DNA from: Methylophaga sp.
Lineage (GTDB): Bacteria > Pseudomonadota > Gammaproteobacteria > Nitrosococcales > Methylophagaceae
NCBI GenBank assembly: GCA_002733505.1
Contig: NVVW01000007.1
Location: 1-64,000 of the forward strand
DNA length: 64,000 bases
Direction: 5' to 3'
Made by a program: the position numbers and the translations under genes
Shown here: piece by piece, positions 48,009 to 57,988 of the stretch
Layout: each line of letters starts with the position of its first letter
How positions within the stretch are numbered: position 1 is the first letter of the stretch
The notes under the pieces: model-generated
Seen by the model: only the letters and a program-made list of their open reading frames with translations
Databases searched by the model: none
Told to the model about the DNA's origin: nothing

Positions 48009-48743
48009 ATGAAAACCTTAGACAATATTCGTTTTGTGTTGGTGGGTACAACACACCCGGGAAACATCGGTGCCGCTGCCAGAGCAATGAAAACAATGGG
48101 CTTGTCTAATTTACATTTAGTGCAACCCAAGCATTATCCGAGTGCTGAGGCAACGGCGCGTGCATCAGGTGCCGATGATGTCTTAGCGAGTGCACAGGTG
48201 CATGACAGCCTTGCGCAAGCGATTGCAGATTGCCAGCATGTTTATGGAATGAGTGCGCGGTTACGGCATTTGCCGGTGCCGGTGGTGGATCCGAGAGAAG
48301 CTATTACACATATTCAACAACAAGCAGATGATGCGAAGATTGCTATTGTATTTGGGCGAGAGCATTCTGGATTATCTAATGAGGAGTTAGATCGTTGCCA
48401 ACATTTAATTAATATTCCAGCGAATGTGGAATATAGTTCATTGAACTTAGCCGCCGCAGTACAGGTGTTGGCCTATGAAATTAAAATGAGCTTTGACCCC
48501 ACTATTACGGTAGGCCGCGTTGGCGAAGAACGCGAAGCCATTGATGCCAGTGATTTGGAACATTTATACAGCCATTTTGAGCAAACATTAACCGCAATCG
48601 GTTTTTTAGATCCTGAAAACCCGCGAAATTTAATGCGGCGACTGCGTAGGTTGTATAATCGTGCAGAATTAGATCGCAATGAGTTACAAATTTTGCATGG
48701 AATTTTGCGAGCAGCAGAAACAACAAGAGGCCAACACAAATGA
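48009..48743 (+). CDS. trmJ: tRNA (cytidine/uridine-2'-O-)-methyltransferase TrmJ
   Basis: A SPOUT-class methyltransferase of 244 residues for 2'-O-methylation of position 32 of tRNA. The knotted-fold motifs are visible: FVLVGTTHPGNIGAAARAMKTMGLSNLHLV, VFGREHSGLSNEEL and IPANVEYSSLNLAAAVQVLAYEI. I chose the ATG at 48009, where the family begins, rather than an upstream TTG at 47958 inside the MITE-like element. It overlaps cysE by four bases (ATGA); trmJ-cysE-iscR is a conserved order. Confidence 0.94.
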   Translation: MKTLDNIRFVLVGTTHPGNIGAAARAMKTMGLSNLHLVQPKHYPSAEATARASGADDVLASAQVHDSLAQAIADCQHVYGMSARLRHLPVPVVDPREAITHIQQQADDAKIAIVFGREHSGLSNEELDRCQHLINIPANVEYSSLNLAAAVQVLAYEIKMSFDPTITVGRVGEEREAIDASDLEHLYSHFEQTLTAIGFLDPENPRNLMRRLRRLYNRAELDRNELQILHGILRAAETTRGQHK

Positions 48744-49546
48744 GCGAGAAAGTCACCTTATGGCAACACATTAAGGAAGATATAAACTGCGTATTTGATC
48801 GTGATCCCGCTGCGCGTAATGTGTTTGAAATCATTACCACTTATCCGGGTGTGCAAGCACTGCAATGGCATCGGTTAAGCCACTGGTTTTGGACGCATAA
48901 ACTAAAATGGTTTGCCCGTTTTTTATCAACGATAAGCCGCTGGTTAACGGGGGTTGAGATTCATCCTGCCGTTAAAATTGGTCGACGTTTTTTTATCGAT
49001 CATGGCATGGGTGTGGTGATTGGTGAAACCGCAGAAATAGGTGATGATTGCACACTTTATCATGGTGTGACATTAGGTGGAACCTCATGGAAAGAAGGCA
49101 AGCGTCATCCAACTTTAGCTAATAATGTGGTAGTAGGCGCGGGGGCAAAAGTATTAGGGCCTATATACGTGCATGAAGGCGCACGCGTGGGTTCAAATGC
49201 GGTAGTGATTAGAGATGTTCCGGCGGGTGAAACAGTTATTGGTGTGCCCGGTCGTGTTGTTAGAAGAGATATAAGTGACGATAAAAAGCAACAACAAAAG
49301 TTGGCTGAAGCGGTGGGCTTTGATGCTTATGGCACATCAGATGAAACCTTAGATCCGGTTGAGAGTGCGATACATGGTTTAATTGAGCATATCCAAGCCA
49401 TAGACAAGCGTGTTGAACTGATGGCAGAGACAATTGAATCGCTAGGTGGAACGGTACCAGAGATTGAAATGCCTGAATTGTCAAAATGTAATTTAGAGCA
49501 ACCGGTGGAAAATGAGCACTCAGATCCTACTATTAAAGTTGACTAA
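48740..49546 (+). CDS. cysE: Serine O-acetyltransferase
   Basis: CysE (268 residues) acetylates serine as the first step of cysteine synthesis. The N-terminal helical domain (DINCVFDRDPAARNVFEIITTYPGVQAL) is followed by left-handed beta-helix hexapeptide repeats (IDHGMGVVIGETAEIGDDCTLYHGVTLGG). The C-terminal tail of about 75 residues is longer than in many SATs and has a coiled-coil look. Upstream of iscR, it supplies cysteine for iron-sulfur cluster assembly. Confidence 0.95.
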   Translation: MSEKVTLWQHIKEDINCVFDRDPAARNVFEIITTYPGVQALQWHRLSHWFWTHKLKWFARFLSTISRWLTGVEIHPAVKIGRRFFIDHGMGVVIGETAEIGDDCTLYHGVTLGGTSWKEGKRHPTLANNVVVGAGAKVLGPIYVHEGARVGSNAVVIRDVPAGETVIGVPGRVVRRDISDDKKQQQKLAEAVGFDAYGTSDETLDPVESAIHGLIEHIQAIDKRVELMAETIESLGGTVPEIEMPELSKCNLEQPVENEHSDPTIKVD

Positions 49547-49597
49547 AATAGTGGGTTATGTGAAGATCAAAACCATACGAAAGATTAAGGTTCTGAT

Positions 49598-50041
49598 ATG
49601 CGTTTAACAACAAAAGGTCGATATGCGGTAACAGCAATGTTAGATTTGAGCTTAAACTATGGAGCGGGCTCAATTACGCTGGCAGACATTTCTGAACGAC
49701 AGTCAATTTCCTTGTCGTATTTAGAGCAATTATTTTCAAAACTGCGAAAGCATAAATTAGTGAGCAGTGCTCGTGGACCAGGTGGTGGTTATAAATTAAG
49801 CCGGCCAGCAGTAGATATTACTGTGTTTGATGTTATTTCGGCGGTGGATGAAAATATTGACAATACTGCGTGTCAACATAAAGGCAATTGCCGTGATGGC
49901 AAAAAATGTTTAAGTCATCATTTGTGGTGCAGTTTGAGTGAACAGATCCAGAATTATCTATCTGGAATAACGCTGGAACAAGTTATTACTGATTACCAAG
50001 AAAACAGTGATGAACAAAAGATAACAATAAGTGGTTTATAA
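49598..50041 (+). CDS. iscR: Rrf2-family regulator IscR
   Basis: A 147-residue Rrf2 regulator with an N-terminal winged helix ([20 protein letters not shown]) and cluster ligands Cys92, Cys98, Cys104 and His107, exactly the numbering in Escherichia coli IscR. With a [2Fe-2S] cluster it represses iron-sulfur assembly genes. Only an IscA-type gene follows; iscS and iscU are absent here. No obvious type 1 IscR site was seen in the short upstream gap. Confidence 0.93.
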   Translation: MRLTTKGRYAVTAMLDLSLNYGAGSITLADISERQSISLSYLEQLFSKLRKHKLVSSARGPGGGYKLSRPAVDITVFDVISAVDENIDNTACQHKGNCRDGKKCLSHHLWCSLSEQIQNYLSGITLEQVITDYQENSDEQKITISGL

Positions 50042-50045
50042 AGAG

Positions 50046-50372
50046 ATGATTACATTAACAAGCTCCGCAGTAGAACGTGTTCGTGAAATGATGGCCAAAC
50101 GTGAAGATCATATTGGCTTACGCATCGGTGTGACCAAAAGTGGTTGCTCAGGCTATAGTTATGCGCTTGATTTTGCTGAAACGGCTACTGATAACGATAC
50201 CATTACCGAACAAGATGGCGTTAAGATAGTGATTGAGCAGTCTAGCTTAGCTTTGCTCGAAGGCATGGAGTTGGATTTTGTGAAGCAAGGTTTAAATCAA
50301 AGCTTTAAATTCAATAATCCTAATGTGATTTCATCCTGCGGCTGTGGTGAAAGCTTTAGCGTAACAAAATAG
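50046..50372 (+). CDS. IscA/SufA-type iron-sulfur carrier
   Basis: A 108-residue A-type carrier with the three conserved Cys (one in KSGCSGYSY, two in the C-terminal SSCGCGESF). It receives and delivers iron-sulfur clusters to apoproteins. The ATG at 50046, five bases after the iscR stop, gives the family N-terminus (MITLTSSAVERV). Because iscS, iscU, hscA and fdx are not next to it, it may work with the SUF machinery encoded at 52256-57988. Confidence 0.9.
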   Translation: MITLTSSAVERVREMMAKREDHIGLRIGVTKSGCSGYSYALDFAETATDNDTITEQDGVKIVIEQSSLALLEGMELDFVKQGLNQSFKFNNPNVISSCGCGESFSVTK

Positions 50373-50405
50373 CCACACCGGACTATTCTATCCAACCACC
50401 TGTTG

Positions 50406-50551
50406 CCTGTAATCATTGAAACTGCAAAAAAATCCTCGTCATCCCGGTATGCTTTTAGCCGGGATCTTATGGCTAGTAGACTAGACTCCCGCTTAAAACA
50501 TGCGGGAGTGACGAAAAACATAAATCTGCAATTTGAAGTGTTATGGGTATA
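50406..50551. repeat. Composite repeat, mixed hairpin cargo
   Basis: It runs from TAATCATTGAAACTGCAAAA to AATTTGAAGTGTTATGGGTATA. The cargo combines CCTCGTCATCCCGGTATGCT with a CTCCCGCTTAAAACATGCGG hairpin, that is, two cargo types joined. The 50373-50875 gap is almost wholly repeats. Confidence 0.85.
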
Positions 50552-50836
50552 TACCCATAATCATTCAATCTGTAAACTTTCGCTCTTCCGTCACTCCGGT
50601 ATGCTTACCCAGTCAAGCTGAGAACAAGCTTAGCCGGAGTCTTGCTTGTGCGGAGGTTCCGGCTAAAAGCATACCGGGATGACGAGGTTTTTTGGCTCTT
50701 CTCCGTTCGTGGTGAGCCTGTCGAACCATGAACTCACAGCCACCTTCCTTCCTTCCTTCGACAAGCTCAGGACAGTCGGGCTCAGGACGAACGGATCTTA
50801 TTTTCAAAAGTTGCAGTTTCAATGAACACGGATATA
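50551..50836. repeat. Composite repeat with nested insertions
   Basis: The left part is the CTCCGTCACTCCGGTATGCT/AGCATACCGGGATGACGAGG cargo, with an extra ACCCAGTCAAGCTGAG-type module (50608-50632) in its first hairpin. It is followed by CGTTCGTGGTGAGCCTGTCG and CTTCGACAAGCTCAGGACAG, a hairpin type common in proteobacteria. The right end is CAGTTTCAATGAACACGGATATA. Confidence 0.85.
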
Positions 50837-50875
50837 AAGCGCCAACGTGGTGTTGACGCTTTAATTTTTTAAAGA

Positions 50876-51565
50876 TTATTGGGTAATTGCAATTAACTCA
50901 ATTTCAAAAATCAGCGTTTCATTAGGACCAATAGGTGAGTTAGCTCCTGCACCTTGAGGGCCATAAGCCAAGTTACCAGGAATGACGACTTCCCATTTTG
51001 CGCCTTCTTTCATCAGTTGCAGAACTTCTTGCCAACCTTGAATAACACCGGTGACAGGGAATGTTGCAGGTTCACCGCGGTCATAAGAGCTATCAAACAC
51101 GGTACCGTCTAATAAGCTACCTTTATAATGAGCGATAACCTTATCTTCAGAAGTAGGGACTGCACCATCGCCTTCTTTGATAATGCGATATTGCAAGCCA
51201 CTTGCAGTAGTGATTACGCCATCTTTGTTAGCATTTTCTGCCATGAAAACTTGTGAGGCTTGTTGTTTTTGGTTCATAACTTTAGCCATCTCAGCGGCTT
51301 TTTTCTGTTGGAATTCACCAATCACTCTGCCAGCTTCTTCTTGATTAAGTTGTGGTTGCTTGCCTGCAAACATATCAACTACACCTGCGGTGAATGCATC
51401 CATTTCTAAATCAACACCTTCAGCCACCATGTTTTGTCCAACTTGAATACCGAAGATATAGCTTAGTTTTTGTTGTTCTGTCTCTAATGTTGCGGCGTCT
51501 GTCTCAGCCATTGCATGTGCTCCAAAAAATAAAAAGGGAAGAAGTATGAGAGGTTTTAAGTTCAT
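50876..51565 (-). CDS. FKBP-type peptidyl-prolyl isomerase, Mip/FklB-like
   Basis: A 229-residue exported isomerase. A signal peptide (1-20, AMAE) is followed by an N-terminal helical dimerisation domain (YIFGIQVGQNMVAEGVDLEMDAFTAGV) and a FKBP domain (VIAHYKGSLLDGTVFDSSYDRGEPATFPV, VIQGWQEVLQLMKEGAKWEVVIPGNLAYG). It assists folding in the periplasm. It is divergently oriented to the SUF operon, with a 227-bp shared intergenic region. Confidence 0.95.
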   Translation of the reverse strand: MNLKPLILLPFLFFGAHAMAETDAATLETEQQKLSYIFGIQVGQNMVAEGVDLEMDAFTAGVVDMFAGKQPQLNQEEAGRVIGEFQQKKAAEMAKVMNQKQQASQVFMAENANKDGVITTASGLQYRIIKEGDGAVPTSEDKVIAHYKGSLLDGTVFDSSYDRGEPATFPVTGVIQGWQEVLQLMKEGAKWEVVIPGNLAYGPQGAGANSPIGPNETLIFEIELIAITQ

Positions 51566-51740
51566 TGTGTATGCTCTTTTAATAGGTTATCGGTTAATGA
51601 CGCCATCAACATTATGATGCTGGCGTATTAGTAAGCAGAACATTTAAAAAGTTCAGCAACGGCGAATTATCTCATAAAAATGAGGGTAATAGATACCTAT
51701 CTAAAATGCAGGCCGATCTTGTAATAACTGACTTTTATAC

Positions 51741-51779
51741 TTGGTTATTATTTTAATTGGTACTATAATAGTACCAATT
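51741..51779 (+). promoter_or_regulatory. SUF operon promoter and palindromic operator
   Basis: A 25-bp perfect palindrome (51755-51779) has arms AATTGGTACTAT and ATAGTACCAATT around a single central A. It contains the -10 box TATAAT (51764-51769). A -35-like TTGGTT (51741-51746) lies 17 bp upstream. A protein bound to the palindrome would block the promoter, so autoregulation by the Rrf2 protein encoded 13 bp downstream is likely. Confidence 0.8.
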
Positions 51780-51792
51780 AGGAGATGTTCAT

Positions 51793-52263
51793 ATGTTACG
51801 GATGGGTAAATTAACAGATTACGGTATTGTTTTGATGAGCTATTTAGCATCAAGAACATATCAACAACATAGCGCTCACACCTTGTCTGATGCGGTTAAT
51901 ATGCCGTTGCCGACCGTGCGAAAAGTGTTAAAAGCATTATCACATAACGGATTGTTAATTTCGGAACGTGGTGCGCAAGGTGGTTACAATTTGAGTCGTA
52001 GCCCTAACAAAATTTCAATTGCCGAAATTATTACGGCGATTGAAGGACCGATTGCGCTGACTGAATGTGTGGGTGAAGAAAGCCATTGTGAGCTGGAGCC
52101 ATATTGTGATGTGCAGACCAATTGGACGCGTATTAATAATGCTGTTTTCCATGCATTAGATGAAGTGAAATTATCCGATATGCTAGTGCCTCAAGCTTCA
52201 GGCGTGAGCCCAATACATTTTTACCCAGAAGCAACATTACAAAATGGTGAATTACATGCCTGA
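51793..52263 (+). CDS. Rrf2-family SUF system regulator
   Basis: A 156-residue Rrf2 protein with the winged-helix start [20 protein letters not shown] and three Cys (92, 99 and 105) suited to an iron-sulfur cluster. It is of the type encoded at the head of proteobacterial sufBCDSU operons as FeS assembly SUF regulator. AGGAGATG precedes the start. It probably binds the palindrome at 51755-51779. It overlaps sufB by eight bases. Confidence 0.92.
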   Translation: MLRMGKLTDYGIVLMSYLASRTYQQHSAHTLSDAVNMPLPTVRKVLKALSHNGLLISERGAQGGYNLSRSPNKISIAEIITAIEGPIALTECVGEESHCELEPYCDVQTNWTRINNAVFHALDEVKLSDMLVPQASGVSPIHFYPEATLQNGELHA

Positions 52264-53719
52264 GACAGAACAAGCACAAGAACTACAACAAATAGATGAC
52301 GTGCTAGATAGTGATTATAAAGCAGGTTTTGTGACCGATATTGAGGCAGATACCTTTCTGCCGGGATTGAGTGAACAGACTGTACGCGATATTTCTCGAA
52401 TTAAAGGTGAGCCTGAATTTTTATTGGAATGGCGCTTAAAGGCTTATCGCCACTGGTTAACATTGGAAACGCCTAAATGGGCGCATGTTCATTATCCTGA
52501 AATTGACTATCAATCAATCAGCTATTATTCATCGCCTAAACAAAACAAAGATGGCCCTAAGAGTTTAGATGAGGTCGATCCAGAATTATTGCGCACTTAT
52601 GAAAAGCTAGGGGTGCCTCTTGATGAGCGTGCTCGTCTTGCAGGTGTAGCGGTTGATGCGGTATTTGATAGTGTATCGGTTGCCAATACCTTCCAAGATA
52701 AATTGGCTGAAGATGGCATTCTTTTTATGCCGTTTTCAAAAGCGGTGCATCAGCATCCTGAATTGATTAAAAAATATCTCGGCAGTGTGGTGCCGTATAG
52801 AGATAACTTTTATGCTGCCCTTAATTCAGCTGTATTTAGTGACGGCTCATTTGTTTATATTCCCAAAGGCACACGTTGCCCAATGGAATTATCAACGTAT
52901 TTCCGCATCAATGCGGCGAATACGGGGCAGTTCGAACGCACCCTTATTATTGCCGATGATGATGCTTATGTAAGTTATTTAGAAGGCTGTACCGCACCGA
53001 TGCGCGATGAAAATCAATTGCATGCTGCGGTGGTGGAATTAGTAGCACATGATCGTGCTGAGATTAAATATTCAACGGTGCAAAATTGGTATCCCGGCGA
53101 TAAAAATGGTGTCGGTGGTATTTTTAACTTTGTAACTAAACGCGCTGCTTGTCGCGGTGAAAGTTCAAAAGTGTCATGGACACAAGTTGAAACAGGGTCG
53201 GCCATTACCTGGAAATATCCAAGCATTATTTTGCAAGGTGATAACTCAGTGGGTGAATTTTACTCAATTGCGGTGACTAATAATATGCAGCAGGCGGATA
53301 CCGGCACTAAGATGATCCATCTTGGTAAAAACACCAGCTCTACCATTATAGCAAAAGGTATTTCAGCAGGGCGTTCACAAAATTCCTATCGGGGATTAGT
53401 GCGTATAGGTGCTAATGCTGAAAATGCGCGTAACCATACTGAATGTGATTCTCTATTAATGGGTGATCAATGTGGCGCGCACACCTTTCCTTATATCGAG
53501 GTGAAGAATCCAACAGCGCAAATTGAGCATGAAGCTTCAACATCAAAAATTAGTGAAGATCAGCTGTTTTATTGCAAGCAACGCGGATTAGATGTTGAGG
53601 ATGCGGTATCAATGATCGTAAATGGCTTTTGTAAGCAGGTGATGCGTCAATTACCAATGGAATTTGCGGTTGAAGCACAGAATTTATTAGGTCTATCCCT
53701 TGAGGGATCAGTAGGTTAG
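52256..53719 (+). CDS. sufB: Fe-S cluster scaffold protein SufB
   Basis: SufB (487 residues) forms the SufBC2D scaffold on which clusters are built. Visible conserved segments: [88 protein letters not shown] and [24 protein letters not shown]. The ATG at 52256 is used; an in-frame GTG at 52244 is possible. A 211-bp gap with repeat remnants separates it from sufC. Confidence 0.96.
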   Translation: MPETEQAQELQQIDDVLDSDYKAGFVTDIEADTFLPGLSEQTVRDISRIKGEPEFLLEWRLKAYRHWLTLETPKWAHVHYPEIDYQSISYYSSPKQNKDGPKSLDEVDPELLRTYEKLGVPLDERARLAGVAVDAVFDSVSVANTFQDKLAEDGILFMPFSKAVHQHPELIKKYLGSVVPYRDNFYAALNSAVFSDGSFVYIPKGTRCPMELSTYFRINAANTGQFERTLIIADDDAYVSYLEGCTAPMRDENQLHAAVVELVAHDRAEIKYSTVQNWYPGDKNGVGGIFNFVTKRAACRGESSKVSWTQVETGSAITWKYPSIILQGDNSVGEFYSIAVTNNMQQADTGTKMIHLGKNTSSTIIAKGISAGRSQNSYRGLVRIGANAENARNHTECDSLLMGDQCGAHTFPYIEVKNPTAQIEHEASTSKISEDQLFYCKQRGLDVEDAVSMIVNGFCKQVMRQLPMEFAVEAQNLLGLSLEGSVG

Positions 53720-53734
53720 CTAGGCTTATTGTCA

Positions 53735-53870
53735 TTGCCGAGATCTTACCCAGTCAAGCTGAGCACAAGCTTATCGGGAATCTATGGATAAATAATGTGA
53801 GAACGCTATTTAAATGATTGTTAAGACCAGCAATTAGCTCCCCGATTAAAGCTGTTGGGGATGACGGCTT
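53735..53870. repeat. Repeat remnants between sufB and sufC
   Basis: TTGTCATTGCCGAGATCTTA leads into ACCCAGTCAAGCTGAGCACA (53750-53769), the same module as at 14181 and 50608. CTCCCCGATTAAAGCTGTTGGGGATGACG (split arms) ends the stretch. The common ends are absent. It interrupts the suf operon without a visible terminator. Confidence 0.65.
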
Positions 53871-53930
53871 ATTTAGAACGGCAACGCTTTAAATAAGCAA
53901 AACAAATATCAGAATTAAAGAGATAATTTA

Positions 53931-54677
53931 ATGTTAGAAATTAAAAACCTTCATGCCAGCATTGATGGCAAAGAAATTTTACGCGGTATTAATTTAACGG
54001 TGAATGCCGGTGAAGTGCATGCCATTATGGGGCCAAATGGTTCAGGAAAAAGCACTTTATCTAATGTGATTGCAGGTCGTGATGGTTATGAAATTACGCA
54101 AGGAACAGTCACCTATAAAGGTGAAAACTTATTGCAATTAAAAGCTGAAGAACGCGCCCAACGTGGCGTGTTTTTAGCATTTCAATATCCCGTTGAAATT
54201 CCAGGTGTGAGTAATATTTATTTACTTAAAGCCGCACTGAATGCAGTACGTAAATATCAGGGTTTGGATGATCTAGATGCGATTGATTTTTTAACGTTAG
54301 TTCGTAGCAAATTAGAGCTGGTTAAAATGGATGAAGAATTTTTGCATCGTGGGGTCAATGAAGGTTTCTCTGGTGGTGAGAAAAAGCGTAATGAGATTTT
54401 GCAAATGGCTTTGTTAGAACCTTCACTAGCTATTCTTGATGAAACTGATTCTGGTCTAGATATAGATGCCTTAAAAACTGTTTCAGATGGCGTCAATGCT
54501 CTACGCTCATCGGATCGTTCAATTGTAATGATTACCCATTATCAGCGATTGCTTGACTATATAGTGCCTGATTTTGTTCATGTACTTTCAGAGGGGCAAA
54601 TCGTTAAAACAGGTGGCAAAGAATTGGCCTTAGAATTAGAAGCAAAAGGCTATAGCTGGGTTAATAAAAATGCCTAA
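53931..54677 (+). CDS. sufC: Fe-S assembly ATPase SufC
   Basis: A 248-residue ABC-type ATPase. Walker A is GPNGSGKS, the signature [36 protein letters not shown] contains the ABC motif and Walker B, and [20 protein letters not shown] is typical of SufC. It powers the SufBCD scaffold. It overlaps sufD by eight bases. Confidence 0.97.
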   Translation: MLEIKNLHASIDGKEILRGINLTVNAGEVHAIMGPNGSGKSTLSNVIAGRDGYEITQGTVTYKGENLLQLKAEERAQRGVFLAFQYPVEIPGVSNIYLLKAALNAVRKYQGLDDLDAIDFLTLVRSKLELVKMDEEFLHRGVNEGFSGGEKKRNEILQMALLEPSLAILDETDSGLDIDALKTVSDGVNALRSSDRSIVMITHYQRLLDYIVPDFVHVLSEGQIVKTGGKELALELEAKGYSWVNKNA

Positions 54678-55974
54678 AAGCAAAAGATTAACTGAGTTAG
54701 CGACACCTTTTGCGAGTGTTGTGGTTGAACTTGAACAAGAAACTAGTTTCGTAAAAGAACTGCGCGGCAATGCATTGGCACAATTTAATAGCTACGGTCT
54801 GCCAGCGAAAAAAGAAGAAGATTGGAAATACACCAGTTTGTGGGGTTTTTCGCAGCAACAATTTTCTCATCAAGCAATCCCCCATACTGTTAGCCAAGCA
54901 CAAACTGAGCAGTTAGCGCTATTAAAACAAGCTTATCGTGTGGTTATTGTTGACGGTGTGTTTTCTAATGAATTGTCTCAAATTGATAACTTGCCGACGG
55001 GATTAACCGTTAGCTCATTGGCTGAGGGTTTAGCATCGGTGCAATCCCACCTAGGTGGTCAAATAAACATTGAGAAAGCAGGTTTTAATGCACTGAATAC
55101 CATGCTGATGAATGATGGTGTAGTGATTACGGTAGCAAAGGGTATTAATATTGAGCAGCCTATTGAGTTATTAGTCATTAACTCTGGCGCTACTGAGAAT
55201 CTAGCTACCCATTTACGCAATGTGATTGTTTTAGAAGAAAACAGTCAAGTGACGGTGATTGAGCATTATGTGGGCTTAAGCGATATACAGTATTTAACTA
55301 ATGTTGTGACTGAAGTTGTCTTAGCTAAAAGTGCTGAATTAACCCATTACAAACTACAACAAGAGTCTGAGAATGCATTCCATATTGCAACATTAGCAGC
55401 AAGCCAAGCCGCACATAGCCAGTGGAAGACTAATAGCATTTCATTAGGCGCAAAATTAGCTAGAAATGATGTGCATACTCAGCTATTAGGTGAGCAAGCC
55501 CATGTAGTGATGGATGGTTTGTATCTGCTTAATAATAAGCAACATAGTGATTTTCATACACGTATTGATCATGCTGTACCGAATACGACTAGCGAAGAGT
55601 TATTCAAAGGGGTGATTGATGATAAAGGTCATGGTGTATTTAATGGCAAGGTAATCGTGCACAAAGATGCCCAAAAAACCGATTCTAACCAACAAAATCA
55701 CAATTTATTATTGTCACGTAACTGTGAAATTGATAGCAAACCAGAATTAGAAATTTATGCTGATGATGTGAAATGCGCTCACGGTAGCACCGTCGGTCAA
55801 ATGAATGAAGATCATTTATTCTTTTTACGTACACGTGGTTTAGATGAGGTGAGTGCGCGTAACTTGTTAACATATGCGTTTGCAGTTGAGGTGTTAGAGC
55901 GTATTCCTGCTGGTGATATCCGTAAAGCATTATCAGCAGTAGTTGAACAACGGTTGCCTCAAGGCGGACAATAG
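54670..55974 (+). CDS. sufD: Fe-S cluster assembly protein SufD
   Basis: SufD (434 residues), a SufB homologue, partners it in SufBC2D and helps iron acquisition. Recognised features: [11 protein letters not shown] near residue 39, the beta-helix core, [38 protein letters not shown] and [22 protein letters not shown]. It overlaps the end of sufC and precedes sufS by two bases. Confidence 0.96.
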   Translation: MPKSKRLTELATPFASVVVELEQETSFVKELRGNALAQFNSYGLPAKKEEDWKYTSLWGFSQQQFSHQAIPHTVSQAQTEQLALLKQAYRVVIVDGVFSNELSQIDNLPTGLTVSSLAEGLASVQSHLGGQINIEKAGFNALNTMLMNDGVVITVAKGINIEQPIELLVINSGATENLATHLRNVIVLEENSQVTVIEHYVGLSDIQYLTNVVTEVVLAKSAELTHYKLQQESENAFHIATLAASQAAHSQWKTNSISLGAKLARNDVHTQLLGEQAHVVMDGLYLLNNKQHSDFHTRIDHAVPNTTSEELFKGVIDDKGHGVFNGKVIVHKDAQKTDSNQQNHNLLLSRNCEIDSKPELEIYADDVKCAHGSTVGQMNEDHLFFLRTRGLDEVSARNLLTYAFAVEVLERIPAGDIRKALSAVVEQRLPQGGQ

Positions 55975-55976
55975 AT

Positions 55977-57194
55977 ATGTTAGATATTCAAACAATTAGA
56001 AAAGATTTCCCTATACTTGATCAGCAAGTTAATGGTTACCCTTTAGTATATTTAGATAATGCAGCTACCAGTCAAAAGCCTGTGCAAGTCATTGATGCAG
56101 TAGCTAATTATTATCGACAAGACAATGCTAACGTACATCGTGGCGTACATCTCTTAAGCCAGCGTGCCACTGATGCTTATGAAGGTGCTCGTAGCAAAGT
56201 ACGCGGCTTTTTAAATGCAAATTCAGATAAAGAAATTGTATTTGTTCGGGGTGCAACCGAAGCAATCAATTTAATTGCTCAAAGCTTTGTTAGACCGAAC
56301 ATAAAGGCGGGCGACGAAATTGTCATTAGCCATATGGAGCATCACGCTAATATCGTGCCGTGGCAGATGTTGTGCGAGCAAACGGGTGCGATTTTAAAAA
56401 TTATCCCCATGACCACAGTGGGCGAACTTGATTTATCGACTATTGATGAACTGCTCAATGAACGTACAAAAATTTTAGCAGTGGGGCATGTATCTAATGC
56501 ACTAGGCACGATTAATCCAATTAAAGAGCTGATCAGAAAAGCGCATGCTAAAGGTATTCCTGTGTTAATTGATGGCGCCCAAGCGGTGCCACATATGGTA
56601 GTTGATGTTCAGCAGTTGGATTGTGATTTTTATGTGTTATCAGGTCATAAAATGTTTGCGCCAACCGGCATTGGGGCACTATATGGCAAGCAAGAGTTAT
56701 TAGCAGCGATGCCGCCGTGGCAGGGTGGTGGCGATATGATTTTATCGGTTAGTTTTGAACACACTCAATACAATGAACTACCTTATAAATTTGAAGCAGG
56801 TACGCCGAATATTGCGGGTGCAATTGGAATGGGTGTTGCAATTGACTATATGCAGAACTTAGGTATTGCTAATCTAGCTCAGCACGAACATGATTTGTTA
56901 GTCGCCGCCACAGAAAAAGTGACAGCATTAGAAGGTGTCAGAATCATTGGTACGGCTAAACAAAAAGCCAGTGTATTGTCATTTATGATTGAAGGTGTGC
57001 ATCCACATGATGTGGGTACGATATTCGATCAACAGGGTGTGGCTATTCGTACAGGTCATCATTGTGCTCAACCAGTAATGCAGTTCTTTGGTATAGCCGC
57101 TACAGCACGAGCATCATTTGCTTTTTATAATACGATGGAAGAAGTGGACGCACTTATCGATAGTATCAAAAAAGTACAGGAATTATTCGCATGA
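55977..57194 (+). CDS. sufS: Cysteine desulfurase SufS
   Basis: A PLP-dependent desulfurase of 405 residues providing sulfur for clusters. Visible: VYLDNAATSQKP, the PLP Lys in VLSGHKMFAPTGIGALYGK, SHMEHHANIVPWQ and the active Cys in RTGHHCAQPVMQFFG, which is the SufS (group II) type. It overlaps sufU by four bases. Confidence 0.96.
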   Translation: MLDIQTIRKDFPILDQQVNGYPLVYLDNAATSQKPVQVIDAVANYYRQDNANVHRGVHLLSQRATDAYEGARSKVRGFLNANSDKEIVFVRGATEAINLIAQSFVRPNIKAGDEIVISHMEHHANIVPWQMLCEQTGAILKIIPMTTVGELDLSTIDELLNERTKILAVGHVSNALGTINPIKELIRKAHAKGIPVLIDGAQAVPHMVVDVQQLDCDFYVLSGHKMFAPTGIGALYGKQELLAAMPPWQGGGDMILSVSFEHTQYNELPYKFEAGTPNIAGAIGMGVAIDYMQNLGIANLAQHEHDLLVAATEKVTALEGVRIIGTAKQKASVLSFMIEGVHPHDVGTIFDQQGVAIRTGHHCAQPVMQFFGIAATARASFAFYNTMEEVDALIDSIKKVQELFA

Positions 57195-57640
57195 GTGCTA
57201 ATTTAAGAGATCTCTATCAACAGGTGATAATGGATCACAATAAAAAACCACGTAATTTTCGTGAGATGGATAATGCCAATCATTTAGCTCACGGTAATAA
57301 TCCCTTATGTGGTGATGCGTTAGTGGTATTTGTTAAGCTTGATGATGATGTGATTGAAGATCTTAGTTTTCAAGGCAGTGGCTGCGCTATTTCAGTGGCA
57401 TCAGCTTCATTGATGACCGAAGCATTAAAAGGCAAAACATTAGAACAAGCTGAGCATATTTATCAACAAATGCATAAACAATTAACCGGCGAAGAATTTG
57501 AGCAAACGGCCTTAGGAAAACTAGCAGTGCTAGGCGGTGTTAAAGAATTCCCAGCACGTGTTAAATGTGCAACATTATCGTGGCATACCATGCATGCAGC
57601 AATGGATAGTGATCACGATATTTCAGTAACTACAGAATAA
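57191..57640 (+). CDS. sufU: SUF-type scaffold/sulfur transfer protein SufU
   Basis: An IscU-like protein of 149 residues with three Cys (NPLCGDALVVF, GSGCAISVASASLM and ARVKCATLSWHTM) and the insertion typical of SufU. In studied bacteria SufU is a zinc-dependent sulfur acceptor from SufS. Its presence instead of SufE gives the SufBCDSU arrangement. Confidence 0.93.
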   Translation: MSANLRDLYQQVIMDHNKKPRNFREMDNANHLAHGNNPLCGDALVVFVKLDDDVIEDLSFQGSGCAISVASASLMTEALKGKTLEQAEHIYQQMHKQLTGEEFEQTALGKLAVLGGVKEFPARVKCATLSWHTMHAAMDSDHDISVTTE

Positions 57641-57655
57641 CAGAAGGTAGAGATC

Positions 57656-57988
57656 ATGAGTGAACATTATTTTGATATTAGCCCTGAAGAGCTGAAAGAC
57701 GATGTAATTGAGATGTTAAAAACCATCTACGATCCAGAGATCCCTATAAACATTTATGAACTGGGATTAATTTATGATATTAAAATTAGCGATGAAAACA
57801 ATGTTGACATTAATATGACGCTAACGGCACCAGGTTGTCCGGTAGCCCAAACATTCCCTGGTGATATTGAATCCAAAGTATCTACCGTACCTAACGTAAA
57901 TAAAGTTAAGGTTGAGCTTGTCTGGCATCCAGTATGGACTAAAGATATGATGAGTGAGGCTGCGCAACTTCAATTAGGTATGTTCTAA
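57656..57988 (+). CDS. sufT: SufT, DUF59/MIP18-family protein
   Basis: A 110-residue DUF59 protein (MLKTIYDPEIPINIYELGLIYDI and NMTLTAPGCPVAQTFPGDIE, with the conserved Cys). Such proteins aid maturation of iron-sulfur enzymes and are often the last gene of suf operons. Its stop overlaps by four bases the stop of the convergent gene on the minus strand. Confidence 0.93.
   Translation: MSEHYFDISPEELKDDVIEMLKTIYDPEIPINIYELGLIYDIKISDENNVDINMTLTAPGCPVAQTFPGDIESKVSTVPNVNKVKVELVWHPVWTKDMMSEAAQLQLGMF

Noticed and set aside
50373-50875. Gene in the 500-bp gap between the IscA-type gene and the PPIase gene
   Set aside because: The short frames there are translations of repeats; nothing resembles a protein family.
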